Source: Limnoperna fortunei (taxonomy: Eukaryota; Mollusca; Bivalvia; Mytilida; Modiolidae). From it: a stretch of 64,000 nucleotides of DNA. Positions 22,200 to 34,390 of this stretch are shown in pieces. Where the stretch lies: NCBI GenBank assembly GCA_944474755.1, contig OX104125.1, positions 43,973,899 through 44,037,898 of the forward strand. Direction: 5' to 3'. The notes below the pieces were generated by a model. It made no database searches, was not told the origin of the DNA, and worked only from the letters and a program-made list of their open reading frames with translations. Each line of letters starts with the position of its first letter. The stretch's first letter is position 1. Both the position numbers and the translations under genes were made by a program.

Positions 22200-23600
22200 T
22201 AATTGTAAATAAATAATGAATTATATTAAACGAGAAAACATATTATAATGAATTAAATATAAGATGGTATTACCTTTCATAAACGTTGATAATAACCTTC
22301 GATATGAATAAAGGATGATAGTAATAGTAACGTCGCAAAAGTTTCCATTGAATCCACAAATTGCAGGACATAGAATAACGTAAAAGTTGTGAAAAGTGCA
22401 CAATAACGCTGGAGCTACTGTTAGGTTGCTTTTAATGAACGGTAAGTTGACAATTAGAAAGTTGAAGTCATCACAATTGTCGTAGAGTTTAGTTTGTAGT
22501 TTATTTTCAAGCTTGCTAGGGTAAATTGAACGCAAATAGTCCCGAAATTTAGCATTTTTTAAGGGAAAAAACATCATCAATATAGCGGAATATGAAATTA
22601 AAGGTAGAAGCCAGTGTATTTTCTTTCTTCTTCAGCAGGCCGTCTAGGAACTCGGCCTCATAAGAATACAAAACAGGTCAGCGAGGAGAGTAGCACAATA
22701 AGTACCCATTAGAATATCAACAGTCTGTTGAAATACAAGTCCTCCAAACATGACGAATATGTTGTTTATAGAAAACCTAATATTTGACAGATTTGGTCTT
22801 CAGTATATTAATTTTTTTATTTCGAGTCATTAATGACAAAGTCAGTACTGACATGGCTAATTACTAGGTATTTATATCGTCTCTTTCCGTTTTTGTTGAC
22901 AAAGCAGAGTTTAATAAGATCATTAAACCTGGTTTTAAGCTGCATATGAGGGATAGCCGTGTAGAGTGTCGAAAAATCAAATGTTTTAATACTATTACAC
23001 TGGGAAAGAGATCCAGACCTCAAGATGTCTATCAGGTCTTGTGATTTGTTTTAATATCCACATTTTATTTATGCTTCTTCTAGAGTAGAAAGTATCACTG
23101 TATTTTTGAAGTCCCGTTTATATTGTTGTTAAAATAGTGATAAGGAGTTGCGATAGTGTTTTGGTGGTAAACTTAGACGATCATGGTATGAAACGCTGTT
23201 TGCATGGATTTTTGTGAAGTTTTGGTATCAAATACAAGAAAGGAATATCACAATCTTCGACTTTGATTTGGAGACCAAAGGATGCCAACACGGAATTGTG
23301 ATTTTCTACAATCTTGTCTTTTGAAAGCGTGTGGATGTGTAAGTAGGATTGCCTAGTGAACTCGTTATGCCAGTTTTTCAGAACTAAATGTTTTTTAAGT
23401 GAAAATATGGGGTATGTGATATAGCAACCTCCCTAAAAATAGTTTACATCAATAATTAAAAAAAACCGTTCTGTTAGCCAGACTTTCAGCATCAAAAAAA
23501 CCAAGTGTGATGGTAAGTTAGGCCTTTTTGTATAAAGGCCCTCTACATTTAACAAGTATTGGATCAACACAATGGTACTGATAATGTGCTCTTAAGAGCT
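22200..23600 (-). pseudogene. Decayed reverse-transcriptase element, core RT part
   Basis: Read on the minus strand with frameshifts. About 23270-23195 gives DIPFLYLIPKLHKNPCKQRF; 22985-22815 gives KTFDFSTLYTAIPHMQLK and KNGKRRYKYLV; about 22755-22650 gives NNIFVMFGG..QQTV..MGT and CATLLADLF; 22500-22430 gives KLYDNCDDFNFLIVNLPF. The order matches the RT family with 'FSTLYTTIPH' and 'PKLHKNP' blocks that is common in marine invertebrate genomes, Penelope-like or a relative. The YxDD catalytic box is not intact, and stops and frameshifts mean it is dead. Confidence 0.65.
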
Positions 23601-23800
23601 TATGTTATTTGTTTGTTTTTGAACCGACTTAAATACAATTTTGTCTTGTCTTTTCTTGTCAGGATATGTCATTAGGGCTTTTTTATGTACTGTATGTCGA
23701 TTAAAAAGCTCTTAAGAGCTTATGTTATTTGTTTGATATTGTACCGACTTTAAAAAAAATTTTGTCTGGTCTTGTCTTGTCAGGACAAACTTATACATAT
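23588..23800. repeat. Direct repeat, about 110 bp x 2, headed by GCTCTTAAGAGC
   Basis: Both copies begin with the perfect 12-bp palindrome GCTCTTAAGAGC followed by 'ttatgttatttgtttg' and end in 'ttgtcttgtcagga'. The same palindrome closes the element at 63-1346. Confidence 0.75.
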
Positions 23801-24029
23801 CATATTCAGAGAAATATAATTACATTAGATTGTGTAATTATATATCTCTGTCATATTCCATGTTTGTAATTAATTTATTATTCTAGGTATATTTAGTGAT
23901 TCGGATTTGGTACATTATTTCATATTATTTTATTGAGTGAATCTTGGCTTGGACTATTAACAAAGAAAATGAAAAAATCATTGTTTTAACTATCAAACTG
24001 CATTTTACTTTCATAATGCAAATTCCAAT

Positions 24030-24170
24030 TAACAGCAAAGATTATGGAACGAAAAGGTCAATGTCGAAATAGCATATGGTACGAACTGACAAAATCTTGG
24101 TGCGAAACGGTAAACTTAGGTACGAAATGTTTATGGTAAGAAATGGACATGGTACGAAAAAACAGGACAT
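24030..24170. repeat. Short degenerate repeats of 'tggtacgaaa'
   Basis: 'ggtacgaa', 'ggtgcgaaac', 'ggtacgaaatg' and 'ggtacgaaaaa' recur every 18-30 bp. No gene seen around it. Confidence 0.45.
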
Positions 24171-24939
24171 CGCCAGAAGTTACGTGATATAGCAATTACG
24201 ATAGTTACAGTCAATTTACTCAAGTGAATTTTCATTTTTTCCGAATATTGCAAACCGGTTAAAATTTGACCGGATTCATTGCTGGTCACCTGTATATTCG
24301 AACCGGACGGCCACTATAATTAAGATATTTCTAACGGTAATAAGAATATTTAATCAGAAGTCCAGACTTGTATCTAACTCATAAATTATTAAACGTGGTT
24401 AGTGAAGAACGCATGCAACATTTCATAACAATAAATTGAGAACAACATACAATTAGCACTTAAAAATTGTACATAGAGAACGGATTTATTCATTGTATAT
24501 AATAGAACGGATTTATTCATAGTATAAAATTAAATATTCAAAAATCCATATTATAAGATAAACACAAGACGATAACGGGAAAAAATGTATTAATGTCACT
24601 GAAGATAAGAACTGATAAAACTGATTCTCTTTTGAAATTTTAAACAAGATTCCTGTTAAATTTTTAAATAAAATATAAGAACAGATTAGATATTTTGAAC
24701 AATAAAAATAAATTGTATTAGCATTCCTTGAAAGGTTTAACCATTTATTTTCCATCAATCTAGGTTTACACAAACCAAAAGAAATTAACAATTGAGTTTT
24801 AGAAAATAGTAAAACAAATTAGAAGTGAAATATATATTTTAAATTATAAATGTTAGTGCAAACGTCCGAAATCACAATTTAAAAGCTTTAACGAATTATA
24901 TCTCTGTCACACTTGCCTAACATAATGGAACCGGTTACT

Positions 24940-25800
24940 ATTCTGCTCGATTTTTAAAATGGAGTAATTGTTATTTATTGTGACACAATAATGGTAATCA
25001 GATCCATCTTCTTAATTGTAATTTATCACAAACATACAACCAAGCTAGTTATCGGGGTCATAAATTCCATGTGATTAAGTTTAATGATAAGCTCTTTAAG
25101 AATCCTGGAATTGTCAACGAAAACCAAAATTATGAGTTTTTTCCTCCACAGCTAGTACAAAAGATTATTAGACAATAAATAATTAAAACAATTCTTTTAA
25201 TCAGAAACCTATCCTGCTTACGATAACATGGAAACAGATCCATATTTAAGATGGCTGTTGTTAAAGTCTTTTTCACAAAATAAGCTGTGTGACGTAGCAC
25301 GAGATGAACTCAGAGGCTTTACCAAGCTTCAGTATCTTTAAAATATCTAAAACTTCATTTTCATTGATGGTTTTGTTCAGATGTCTATTAACAGATAATA
25401 ATTAGTCGGTTAGTTCCGACAAAATATTAGTAAGTCTTCAGAAAATACAAATATAACGAACGATGATAGACGTGGTACCAGAATGACTATTAGTACATGA
25501 TTGAAATTGTGGGGAGTCTATTTCGTTCTCATTAACGTCGGTTCAGAGCAAAAGTAGTCATAAGTCAATCTGTTATTACACATTTTCAAAAAAGCCGATA
25601 TTAAACTTCTTGTACTGCCAATTATTTTTGTCATTAGTTTCCACTATTCCTAAGAGTTATTTATAGAAGTCTTGTCAAATACGTCATTAACATGATCGAA
25701 AAGGATAGTCGCGCAGTTTAGTTCATAGTGTTTTCTTCATATAGTTGTTTAAATCTGGCAAGGTCGGTTAGTCTTTTTGATCACCTCGTTTTTTACATAA
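24940..25800 (-). mobile_element. 3' region of the same RT element, second copy
   Basis: Collinear with 27815-28470 over hundreds of bases: 'tggagtaatngttatttattg', 'gagttttttcctc', 'gatagacgtggta', 'gattgaaattgtgggg' and 'ggcaaggtc'. No coding part remains. It is placed in the element because the other copy joins the RT C-terminal fragment at 28434-28754. Confidence 0.6.
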
Positions 25801-25807
25801 TTTAAAT

Positions 25808-26205
25808 CAGAAGCTTGACATTTTTGAAATGAAATAAAATGTATATATAAGAATTCAATGCATTCTTTGAAGATTCATTCATGTACATGTATCATAGCGT
25901 TGACTGAAGCACATTTAATATTGCTTCATGTGAACGCTTTCATACATAAATAAACATTGAATGAATTCTTTGGAAGATTCATTGACGTAAAAAAATGTTG
26001 ATCGAAGCAATTTTTCAATGAAATTAAGATTCGTCCACTCTTTCATACGCCGAGAAATATTTAATGCAAGATGAAGTTAAGTACAAGTTATTACAACACT
26101 GTAAAATCCTTTTCTATACAATTTACAACAAGCATTAACGAATTTGCAAATACACTATTATTAACAATTTCGATGTTACACATAAGTGACAAAAATGCTA
26201 AAATA
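25808..26205. repeat. Interspersed repeat (family R2), copy 2
   Basis: Diverged copy of 20265-20705 in the same orientation. A third, shorter and rearranged relative is at 51875-52040. Confidence 0.65.
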
Positions 26206-26259
26206 ATCAGGGATCAAATTGCTCCGCGGAATTTAGATCGCTCCGCGGAAGTTGAATTA

Positions 26260-27045
26260 TTATTTTAAGTATTATTATTATTATTATTTACAACTATTTT
26301 AAAGCGCGTTATATAATAAGTGAAAATTACTCTAAGCGCTTTACATAAGTATATACAATTTTCACAGTTTTAAGACATAAATAAATAAAACATATATGCG
26401 TAATAAATAGAGATAAAACAATAAAGATAATAATAATAATTTTGGAAACCAAAACAAAAAATTGAAAAGCGCCTTAAAGAGTACATAACTAACTAAAAAT
26501 GTATGTTTGTTAAGTAAAATTTAAAGAAAAAAATGTAACTAAAAAAATAAACCAGGCTAAAAAATAAAAGTTCAGTAAGAAAAACTCAAAAGTCTTTGAA
26601 TATAATTTAAATAAAATCACTGTATGCTCTCCTAACAAGTAAAGTTTTTAACTGTCTCTTAAAAGCTGTTACAGACTTCTCGTGTCTCAAGACGATCGAG
26701 AGACTATTTCACAGAATTGAGGCTGCCTTATCGGTCACCGTATGTTTCTGTTCTTGTGTCAGTAGCATCGAGTTTTCTGACCTAAGTGTTCTTAATGGTT
26801 GATACACAGTCATGGGGTCCTTCAAGTATACACTCAGGTGCCATACCATTTAAAGCTTTAAAAGTATATAAAAGTATCTTATACTGTGATCTATAAAGTA
26901 CAGGTAACCAGTGTAACTCTACAAGCACATGTGTTATGTTGTCTCATCGTTTGGTGCGTGTAACTAATCGTGCGGCAGTGTTTTGAATTCTCTGTAGCTT
27001 TGATGTTAGGCTTGCGTTTACATCACAGTAAGTGAATCTGGATAC
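26260..27045 (-). pseudogene. LINE (non-LTR) 3' fragment, C-terminal RT region
   Basis: On the minus strand it reads with frameshifts: NTAARLVTRTKR, ITHVLVELHWLPVLYRSQYK, LLYTFKALNGMAPE, TDKAASIL.NSL and SVTAFKRQLKTLL. These form the typical C-terminal segment of Jockey/CR1-type ORF2 proteins. The 3' end is a (TTA/TAA)n tail at about 26268-26290 preceded by 'agcgctttacataag'. It interrupts the RT-element mosaic (homologous text resumes at 27045). Confidence 0.75.
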
Positions 27046-27620
27046 TCGGTGTGAATAATAGATGATAATAACAGTCGTACAAGTTTTCATTGAATGCACG
27101 GGCACTTCTTTACATGTATTGAATAATTTTAAATTATGGAAGATTATCTTTTCTAAATATTTTTCTGGTGAATATATTTGGCAAGTAATATTACATCCTC
27201 AACCAACAATTTTGTACATCACATGATCGAAATAAAGTCTGTTGACAAGGTTTTTAGCATTGCAGAAAAGAAGTTAGGTCTTTTGGTATAACGATCCCTA
27301 CATTTAACAAGTATTGGATCCACACGATTGCACTGATGATGTGGGTTTCTGCATAAGTATGAACAAACCAGACGATTTAAAGGGATATATTGATGAAAAA
27401 CATATATAATCCATTTTTGCAACGGCCATCTTTGGTTCATAGTAACTTTGGGTACTATCAGTCGTTTAACACCAGTGGATAATGTTATATAATATACGAC
27501 TGCAACAGGTCCTGTTGCAAAACTGGCTAAGATGCCGAAACACGACATAAGCTTCACTTTCAAATATGACCCCAAGTTACCACCAGTTTGCTATCAAGTT
27601 TGATTGAATTCGTCGACCAG
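27045..27620 (-). pseudogene. RT-element fragment, non-catalytic part
   Basis: Shares 'acatttaacaagtattggat' with 23551-23570 and 'gatgataataacagtcg..agttttcattgaat' with 22312. A 118-codon minus frame (27575-27219, containing NPHHQCNRVDPILVKCRDRY) survives. I cannot name its function. Confidence 0.5.
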
Positions 27621-28433
27621 AATACAATTTAAATAAAGTAGATAGCAAGTTCTTTTTTCAACCTTTCGATTTAAACTGAACATTGCCTTAGAGTTATTTC
27701 AGCAATCGGGACAGCAATATACAACAGCATTCGGTTGATAAACCGTTTTTTTTTATTTGAATTTGATTACGTCGTGATGCTTTGTATCAGAAATACTCGT
27801 GTTACAGTTTTGTAAAACTGGAGTAATGGTTATTTATTGTTCTTCAATTTAGAAACATTTTGCCTTCAATTCCATGTTTAATCTTTCACAAACATAAATT
27901 GATCATCCTTCCCATGCTTATAAAGTATACGATAAGCTCTGTAAGACATGCGCAATTCAATGGTTATCAAATGAAAAAAAGTTGTGAGTTTTTTCCTCAA
28001 GGCTATTTAATTATGATGCTGAATTTCGAATAATTGATGATTTGTGAAATGACCCGGGGTAAATCCAGACCCCGGGGGTGAATCCAGACTGGTATTTGTA
28101 CACCAGATTATTAGAAAATACATAATTAAAATACATAATTAAAAAAAACTTGTTTGAAACAATTCTTTTAAGCAAAGCAACAGGTCCATGATTAGACGGC
28201 TGTTGTCAAAGGCTTTTCCACAAAATTAAAGTATCACTAGGTGACTAATATACAAATATAACCGACCGAAGATAGACGTGGTACTAGACTAATTATTTGT
28301 ATGTGATTGAAATTGTGGGGTGTCTATTTCTGTTTGTCTATTCCTAGAGTTATTTATTGAAATCTTGTAAAATACTTAATTAACATTTTCGAGTCACGAA
28401 GTTTTGTTGTAGATTGTTTTCTTTATTTCGTTG

Positions 28434-28754
28434 TTAAAATTTGGCAAGGTCAGTATGTCTTTTCGTTCGTCTGGTTTTGTTCCATTGTGTGTGTATGTGT
28501 GTGTCTGTGTGAAACTGGTCACGTCTACAGATTTCGCGACGTAGTCTATTTTGAGTCAAACCACGATTTATCTTACCGTTTTGTTGGTATAGCCAATTTT
28601 GAGTATACTCGCTGCAAGCTGTATACCTGATCAAGTAAGAAATATAGACATCGTATGAAAGAGAAGCTTGATTATCGCTATTTTGCAGTATTTTCATTTG
28701 TTCTTTATGTGCGATATTATTCCATCTCACTCTACAAGCGTGAGATAGGCCCAT
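28434..28754 (-). pseudogene. RT-element C-terminal fragment
   Basis: A 106-codon frame contains YDVYISYLIRYTACSEY, NRGLTQNRLRR and a terminal DLAKF. This is the C-terminal block (AYGVYISQLIRY-like) of the RT family found at 22200-23600. The catalytic core is absent. Confidence 0.6.
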
Positions 28755-28825
28755 CTTAGCTCGTGTTCAAGACGTCGTTGAGTAAAGACTGTGACGTCAC
28801 AATGTTACAAAACAGCGATAAACAA

Positions 28826-28939
28826 ATTATTTACGTTTTTTGAAACTCGATGCAGTTTCTCGCCATCTCATCTCAGGGCTGTCGCCCTTCGATGAGCTAC
28901 GACGAGAAAATGCATCTCGTTTCAAAAAACGTAAATAAT
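28826..28939. mobile_element. Long hairpin MITE-like element
   Basis: Outer arms attatttacgttttttgaaac and gtttcaaaaaacgtaaataat are perfect inverses. Inside, ctcgatgca..ttctcgccatctcatc pairs imperfectly with gatgagctacgacgagaa..tgcatctc. It is one nearly continuous foldback of about 114 bp, with loop 'agggctgtcgccct'. Confidence 0.8.
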
Positions 28940-29099
28940 CTATAAATATTGCTCTATAAGTAAGTAAAATTTATAATTTTGAAATGAAAATCGTCTTGTT
29001 TGTCGTAAAGTCTTATGCTGAGAAGTATCTTTCCTTGTAAAGATTTTTATGTAATTTAAACAAGTTCGGTAAGTCTTCAGACTCTTTGTCGTAATGAAT

Positions 29100-30300
29100 A
29101 TTCAAAGAAGTCATGAAGGACTAATATCAAGCGGGATTTCAGTTTTGTCAAATGCGGTACGTATGTATGTGGAATTACCAGAGTTATCCAGAAGGCCTAG
29201 CTTTTTAATGAGGCATGCGTAGTATGGTGACTTTATAGACAAACACAGTGTTGTTAAAACCTTGTGTTCAGGGACAACAACATATTTGTGATGGAGGGAA
29301 GTGAGGTACCTTATAGCATCCTCATCTTGGAATACAGATTTATAGGTCGATTATTAATTCGACGTTGTATCAAAGGCCTTATTGTTTTTACTCAGTTAGA
29401 CAGTGCATCTAGTTCTGAGTCCCTTACCTCTTAAACCATTTTCTAGCAAAGTCTTTGAAAGCATCCATAATAGTTTTGAAATTTAAATTTCAGTCGACTG
29501 GTTGAGGTTCTCTAAATTTTGGACCACGAGAAATAATTTTTTTGAGATTCTTGTCGTCAAGGATGTTCAGATCACCATTAATGACATGACCTGAGGGATT
29601 GTATATGAAAGGGAAATGAATACCATTGTATTCGGTAGGTTGCTTGAGGTATGTTTCAATGTCTAGGTCCTACAATGATTATTTGTAATTTCGCGGGAAA
29701 TCGTGTTGGTGTATTTATAAGACACGATAAGAATAGATTGATTTATAAAATATTAAAGGGATCTAATCAATCTTTTACTTCTTTTCTTTTAAGAGTATTG
29801 CTGATGTAAACTGCATCAATTCCTTTATTTTTTAATTTCATTTGAATGAATTTTCTATTCTTATTCAGAAGACGCGCTGTCCGCACAGGTTTGAAAAGAC
29901 GGAAAGACGCTATGTCGCTAATGATGCATGTCAAATGTATATTTAGATGTAAATGGATCTATTCCTCAACCCTCAAGTGTATTATCCCTAAGAGGTTTTA
30001 AACAGTTGACAGACGTAGAGAAAAAAGTGGTGCGAATGTAATGTAAATCTAGGGTTTGTTGAAGACGAGAAAACAAGTAATTATACCTATTAAAGTAAGA
30101 TTTACTCTCCGAATTTCGTGGTTTGACGTTTGTATTTTGTATGACCACTGCATCTTATGCATCAAGAATTGGTGGTAGAAAGACTCGTAACATTCACTCT
30201 ATTGCGTGCTGGACTGGATAAATTACCAATAACTTTGGTGTTATCCTTGCAGCTGTAAGTCATTGCAGTACATAGTCCCCTGATCCAAAAATCTTCTCTC
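29100..30300 (-). pseudogene. RT-element N-terminal and middle region, decayed
   Basis: Minus-strand reading gives PSGHVINGDLNILDDKNLK and RGPKFREP (29600-29490), then FQDEDAIRYLTSLHHKYV.VPEHK (29345-29270). These precede the PKLHKNP block in this family. Upstream, 30148-29966 (LDLHYIRTTFF) may be the N-terminal part. Multiple stops are present. Confidence 0.6.
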
Positions 30301-30942
30301 TGTTTGCTAAACGGTGTGCTCTGTAAGGACTATTATTATGATTGTAAATTTTGTTATAATGCGTACTTTCGCAGACAAACTTTGATCAGGATCTGCTTGA
30401 TTAAAGTGATTGTGCAACATCCTATATTGAGGATCGTTATTATCACTTAATCAAATAGATGCCGTTATCAGTTGAGCAGTGCAGAGGGTCAAATGGTTCA
30501 GTAAAATACGATATACTAGTAAAATTGCTTCTAAATTATGGGGATGCAATTAGAATATCATAGGTTTTGCATTCTGTATTTTCTCCAGTTTCGTGTTTAT
30601 AAGTCCTGATAATTGGAGTTGAATCATACGTAGCAGGTGATGCCAAACAATCCGAAATATAACTATAACGGGTTTTAGAACATTAGCTAAATCCCCATTT
30701 CTATTGTAATAATTTTCCCCCCTGACTGAACGTAAGACAAATTGGGGGGTATTCTGAAGCATGTTCAACAGAACTAAATATCATATCAGCTGCTACATTG
30801 TTCCTTCGTGTAACAACAAAGGACATTCCCGCAAGAGAAGCAAGAAGAGAAAAACAAACATGAAACAAAACATTAAAACAGCTGATAATAAGAATGTAAA
30901 CACTAATATTTAAAGATTAACTACCGAAACTATTTCCTATAC

Positions 30943-31038
30943 TATCGAGGGATAACAATATTTCCGTTGTGCACATTGTATTTTACGGTTTATATCTAAT
31001 GTGCACAACGTATACTAGTATGGTGTTTTCCCTCGATA
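30943..31038. mobile_element. 96-bp palindromic MITE, TA-flanked
   Basis: Left arm tatcgagggataaca..ttgtgcacatt and right arm aatgtgcacaacg..ttttccctcgata are inverted, around a 20-bp centre. Both ends are at TA, as in mariner-like insertions. Confidence 0.7.
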
Positions 31039-31049
31039 AAAAAATATTT

Positions 31050-33110
31050 TTAATACTTATACATAAACTCAAACATGAGAATTTACCCAACAATTTAATG
31101 TTTGTAATTTTACATTTATGAAATAAAATCTATATAAATATATGACGTCAAAGAGAGCGTGTATTAATGACGATGATTTTTTTATGCTCTTATAAAAAAT
31201 ATTTTCCAGCCAATCAAACAGTATTCTCGTACAATTTATTTATTGAAAAATATTACATTTTTTACAAAATATTATGGGTTTTTTTTACCAGCAAACGCCT
31301 CATTTCTATTTTAATAAATATTGATTGTTATATATGTTGACGCTGCCTTAATAACTATTGATTCGGAAGATTTTCGTACGGGTTTGCAATTTATTATACA
31401 ATTAATTTCAAGAATAAGGAAATTGCAATTTAAGATGTGGTTTTCATATACAATATAACAATTAAGGAGTTATTCGGTCAATACAGTTGATAAGAACCTC
31501 TTTATATATATATATATACCCGACTCAATATTTGTGTGAATACTCACCACTGCGTATTGAAGTCGGAAAGAACGTCAGACAGACTTGCTTTTGTAACCAT
31601 GGTAACGTACTTAAAATGACATCGATGTATACACATACCAAAGCAGCTTTTTCAGAACTTAAAGATATTTATCTAAATATCCGCGCAAATAATGTAAATC
31701 TGACTGCTGGAACAATGATGATATTGAAGCCATCACTTGATTGATTGATTGATTGATTTTCCGTGAGGGGTTTGAAGGCATATATAATAACAAAAGATGA
31801 ACTAACTAAAAATCATATAGCGATATATTTATAATAGAATATTGCAATCTTCAAATCCACTTTTCTCAGTTTTGAAGATTTTTTTATAGATGGAACAAAT
31901 AACTGCAAATGAACCCAACAGAACATTATTTATGTATATTTTTATTGGTAAAATTTTAATAACTTCTTTTGATATTATTTAAAAATTCTTTCTTATATCT
32001 GCATCTTTCGGACAATGGAAAAAAAACGGATTCATCCTACACTAAGTAAACACGAATACCTACATTAGGTAAACAAATATAATAATGAAATGTAATAAAT
32101 ACAGATAATGACAAAATACCAAAACCACGGAAACTGTCAAAAAGAAAATCCACAAATCAAAGTACAAAAAACTCGAGAAAAACAACGAAAATGAATGAAA
32201 ACAAGATTTCGTTTTTACAAAAAATGACTGCCCATTGATTTTATTCAAACTAAGTCATCGGATGATACCGGGGTTATAAAATTTGACACAACAGACTGAT
32301 CAATACCGCCTAATTATTTTAAAATCCAAATAATTCAGTTGTTGTAGAGGTATTTTTTAATTAGAATTGCTTAAAGTTATACCAAATAACCTCCGAATTT
32401 TAATAATTTTTCAAATTATTTAGGGAGTTCATTTAGACAATCACTATTCCCACATTTTTTTTAAATGCCTGTACCAAGTCAGGATTATTGCTCCAGTTGC
32501 TGTCTTTGTGGTTGTTGATCTTCAAATTGCCAGTTTCTTTGACTTTGATCTTTGATTTGTGATCTTTTTATGTAGTTTTCTTGTGTTTTAATTAACCTTT
32601 ATTCCTTTGTTAGGACCGCAATGTTACTTGCTGGGTCGATGACCCCGTCAACGAACTAACAGTCCACCAACAGCACCATCAGCCAAGTGTTCACAGATAA
32701 TTTATTTACTAATAAAACACATAAATTGTTATTAGGTTTTGAACTTAACAAACATCCCTTTATAAATTTCTTATCGTGTTGCCAAAAGTTTACGAAAATA
32801 TGTACATTACTTCTGAAATGATAGTCATAAAGAAACCAAAATATCCAGACACGATCGTGTCGTCAGTGACACTTGTGATAATGTTTTTAATATTAACGTA
32901 GCCAAATTGATTATTCAGTTTATTCTTTTTCTTCACTTTTAATGATTAATCAGGTTTATTAATATCTGTAGTAGCGACAAACGGGAAAGAACCCGAGACC
33001 TGACACGAAAGGATTCGGTATGTAGGTAGATATTTCACATGTGATTTACTTTGATTTTACATTTCCCCTTACATCACCTCCTGACCATGGTGTAATAGGT
33101 ATCTTTATCT
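31050..33110. other. AT-rich intergenic stretch, no gene seen
   Basis: Contains a (TA)n run near 31505 and a short (TTGA)n run at 31737-31757. An unclassified repeat block at 32075-32230 shares 'gacaaaatacc' and 'actgtcaaaaaga' with 15600 and 52785. Confidence 0.4.
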
Positions 33111-33116
33111 TTATTT

Positions 33117-33440
33117 TAACTGCTGTTTACTGCTAAACTATTCAAACAAGAGTTTGTTGTACCAGGGTAGTTCTATAGTCGCCACCATGACTTAATTTAT
33201 CGTTATAGGAACTCAGTGTCTCAAATAGGATCTGACATTTTCGCTGAGTCATAGGTAGTGTTTTATATTCCTTGATTTGACTTTTCCCTTGATATGACAG
33301 TGAGTAACTCGACGGACGTCTAATTAAAGGCAGGCACTGCTTACTCGTCAGGAGCATCTGAGTGCACCCATTGTTTTTATTGGGTTCGGGTTACTCTTTT
33401 TCAGTGTTTTATGTTTTTGGTAATTGTGTTGTGTTTGTCT
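33117..33440 (-). repeat. Probable interspersed repeat
   Basis: 'ggaactcagtgtctcaaatagga', 'gagtaactcgacggacgtct' and 'ttattgggttcgggttactc' look like a repeat I associate with bivalve genomes. A 71-codon minus frame inside lacks any motif. No second copy is in the window, so this rests on recollection. Confidence 0.35.
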
Positions 33441-33603
33441 ATATCCGGATTCGTATCCGTCCCTTGACTTTTTTCTCTTGTTATTCACACATACTTCTAG
33501 TAAACACTCTTTACATTTAAGCTTTACTTATACAACTTTACAACCCTCAAACATATTTTTACATGGTAACCGCAGACTTGACTTGCTATATTTGTTTTAT
33601 ATT

Positions 33604-33880
33604 TTAAGGTATCCGGACCATAATTGACCACGTGATCATATTTGGTGTCCCGGATGTCCATTGTTTTTCAATAGAGCAGACCTCGGTAATGTTCGGCAAA
33701 CATCGGAAATACTATTTGAGCAACTATTTTTTTTTCCTCAAAATTGTGAACATTGACTCAAGTTATATAATATATTTTACTTTTATCATTAATTAGCAAT
33801 ACATTGATTTAATAAAGCTGTATTTCTTGGTCGACAAATAAAAGTAAACGGTAACTTCAATTATGGGTCGGATACCTTAA
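33604..33880. mobile_element. MITE family M1, complete copy
   Basis: TTAA (33604-33607), GGTATCCGGACCATAATTGA..., ...TCAATTATGGGTCGGATACC, then TTAA (33877-33880). Element length 269 bp. Confidence 0.85.
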
Positions 33881-34015
33881 CACTACAGAAATATAACTGC
33901 AATAAGTTTGAAAAAAATAATGATTACAGATGACCACATTTTCTTTTAGTTTATGTTCCAGTTATTCTTATTTGCTACAAATGTTTCAAGGTAGTCATAT
34001 TTTCTCATTTTGTGT

Positions 34016-34298
34016 TTAAGGCATCCGGACCACAATTGACCACGTGATCATATTTGATGTCCCGGATGTCCATTGTTTTTCAATGGAGCAGACCTCGGTA
34101 AAGTTCGGCAAACACCGGAAATACTATTCCAGTAACAAACTTTTTTTGCTCAAATCTGTAAACAATGACGCAAATTAAAACAATTAATAAATATTAATTT
34201 GTATCATTAATTAGCAATACGTTGTTCTAATAAAGTTGTATTTCTTGGTCAAAGAATAAAATTAAGCAGTGAGTTCAATTATGGGTCGTATTACTTAA
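34016..34298. mobile_element. MITE family M1, complete copy with a degraded right end
   Basis: TTAA at 34016-34019 and 34295-34298. The left end is GGCATCCGGACCACAATTGA; the right end is changed to gggtcgtattac. Same orientation as the copy at 33604, 140 bp away. Confidence 0.85.
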
Positions 34299-34390
34299 GT
34301 CCTAGAATATTTGGTAGTCTATCTCCTAACTTACATTAATAAATATATTTTTTGCAATAATTAAAAGGAGAGTTAACAGTTGATCTTCCT

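Noticed and set aside
22221..22580. 119-codon minus frame as an independent gene
   Set aside because: It contains KLYDNCDDFNFLIVNLPF, the downstream block of the decayed RT element.
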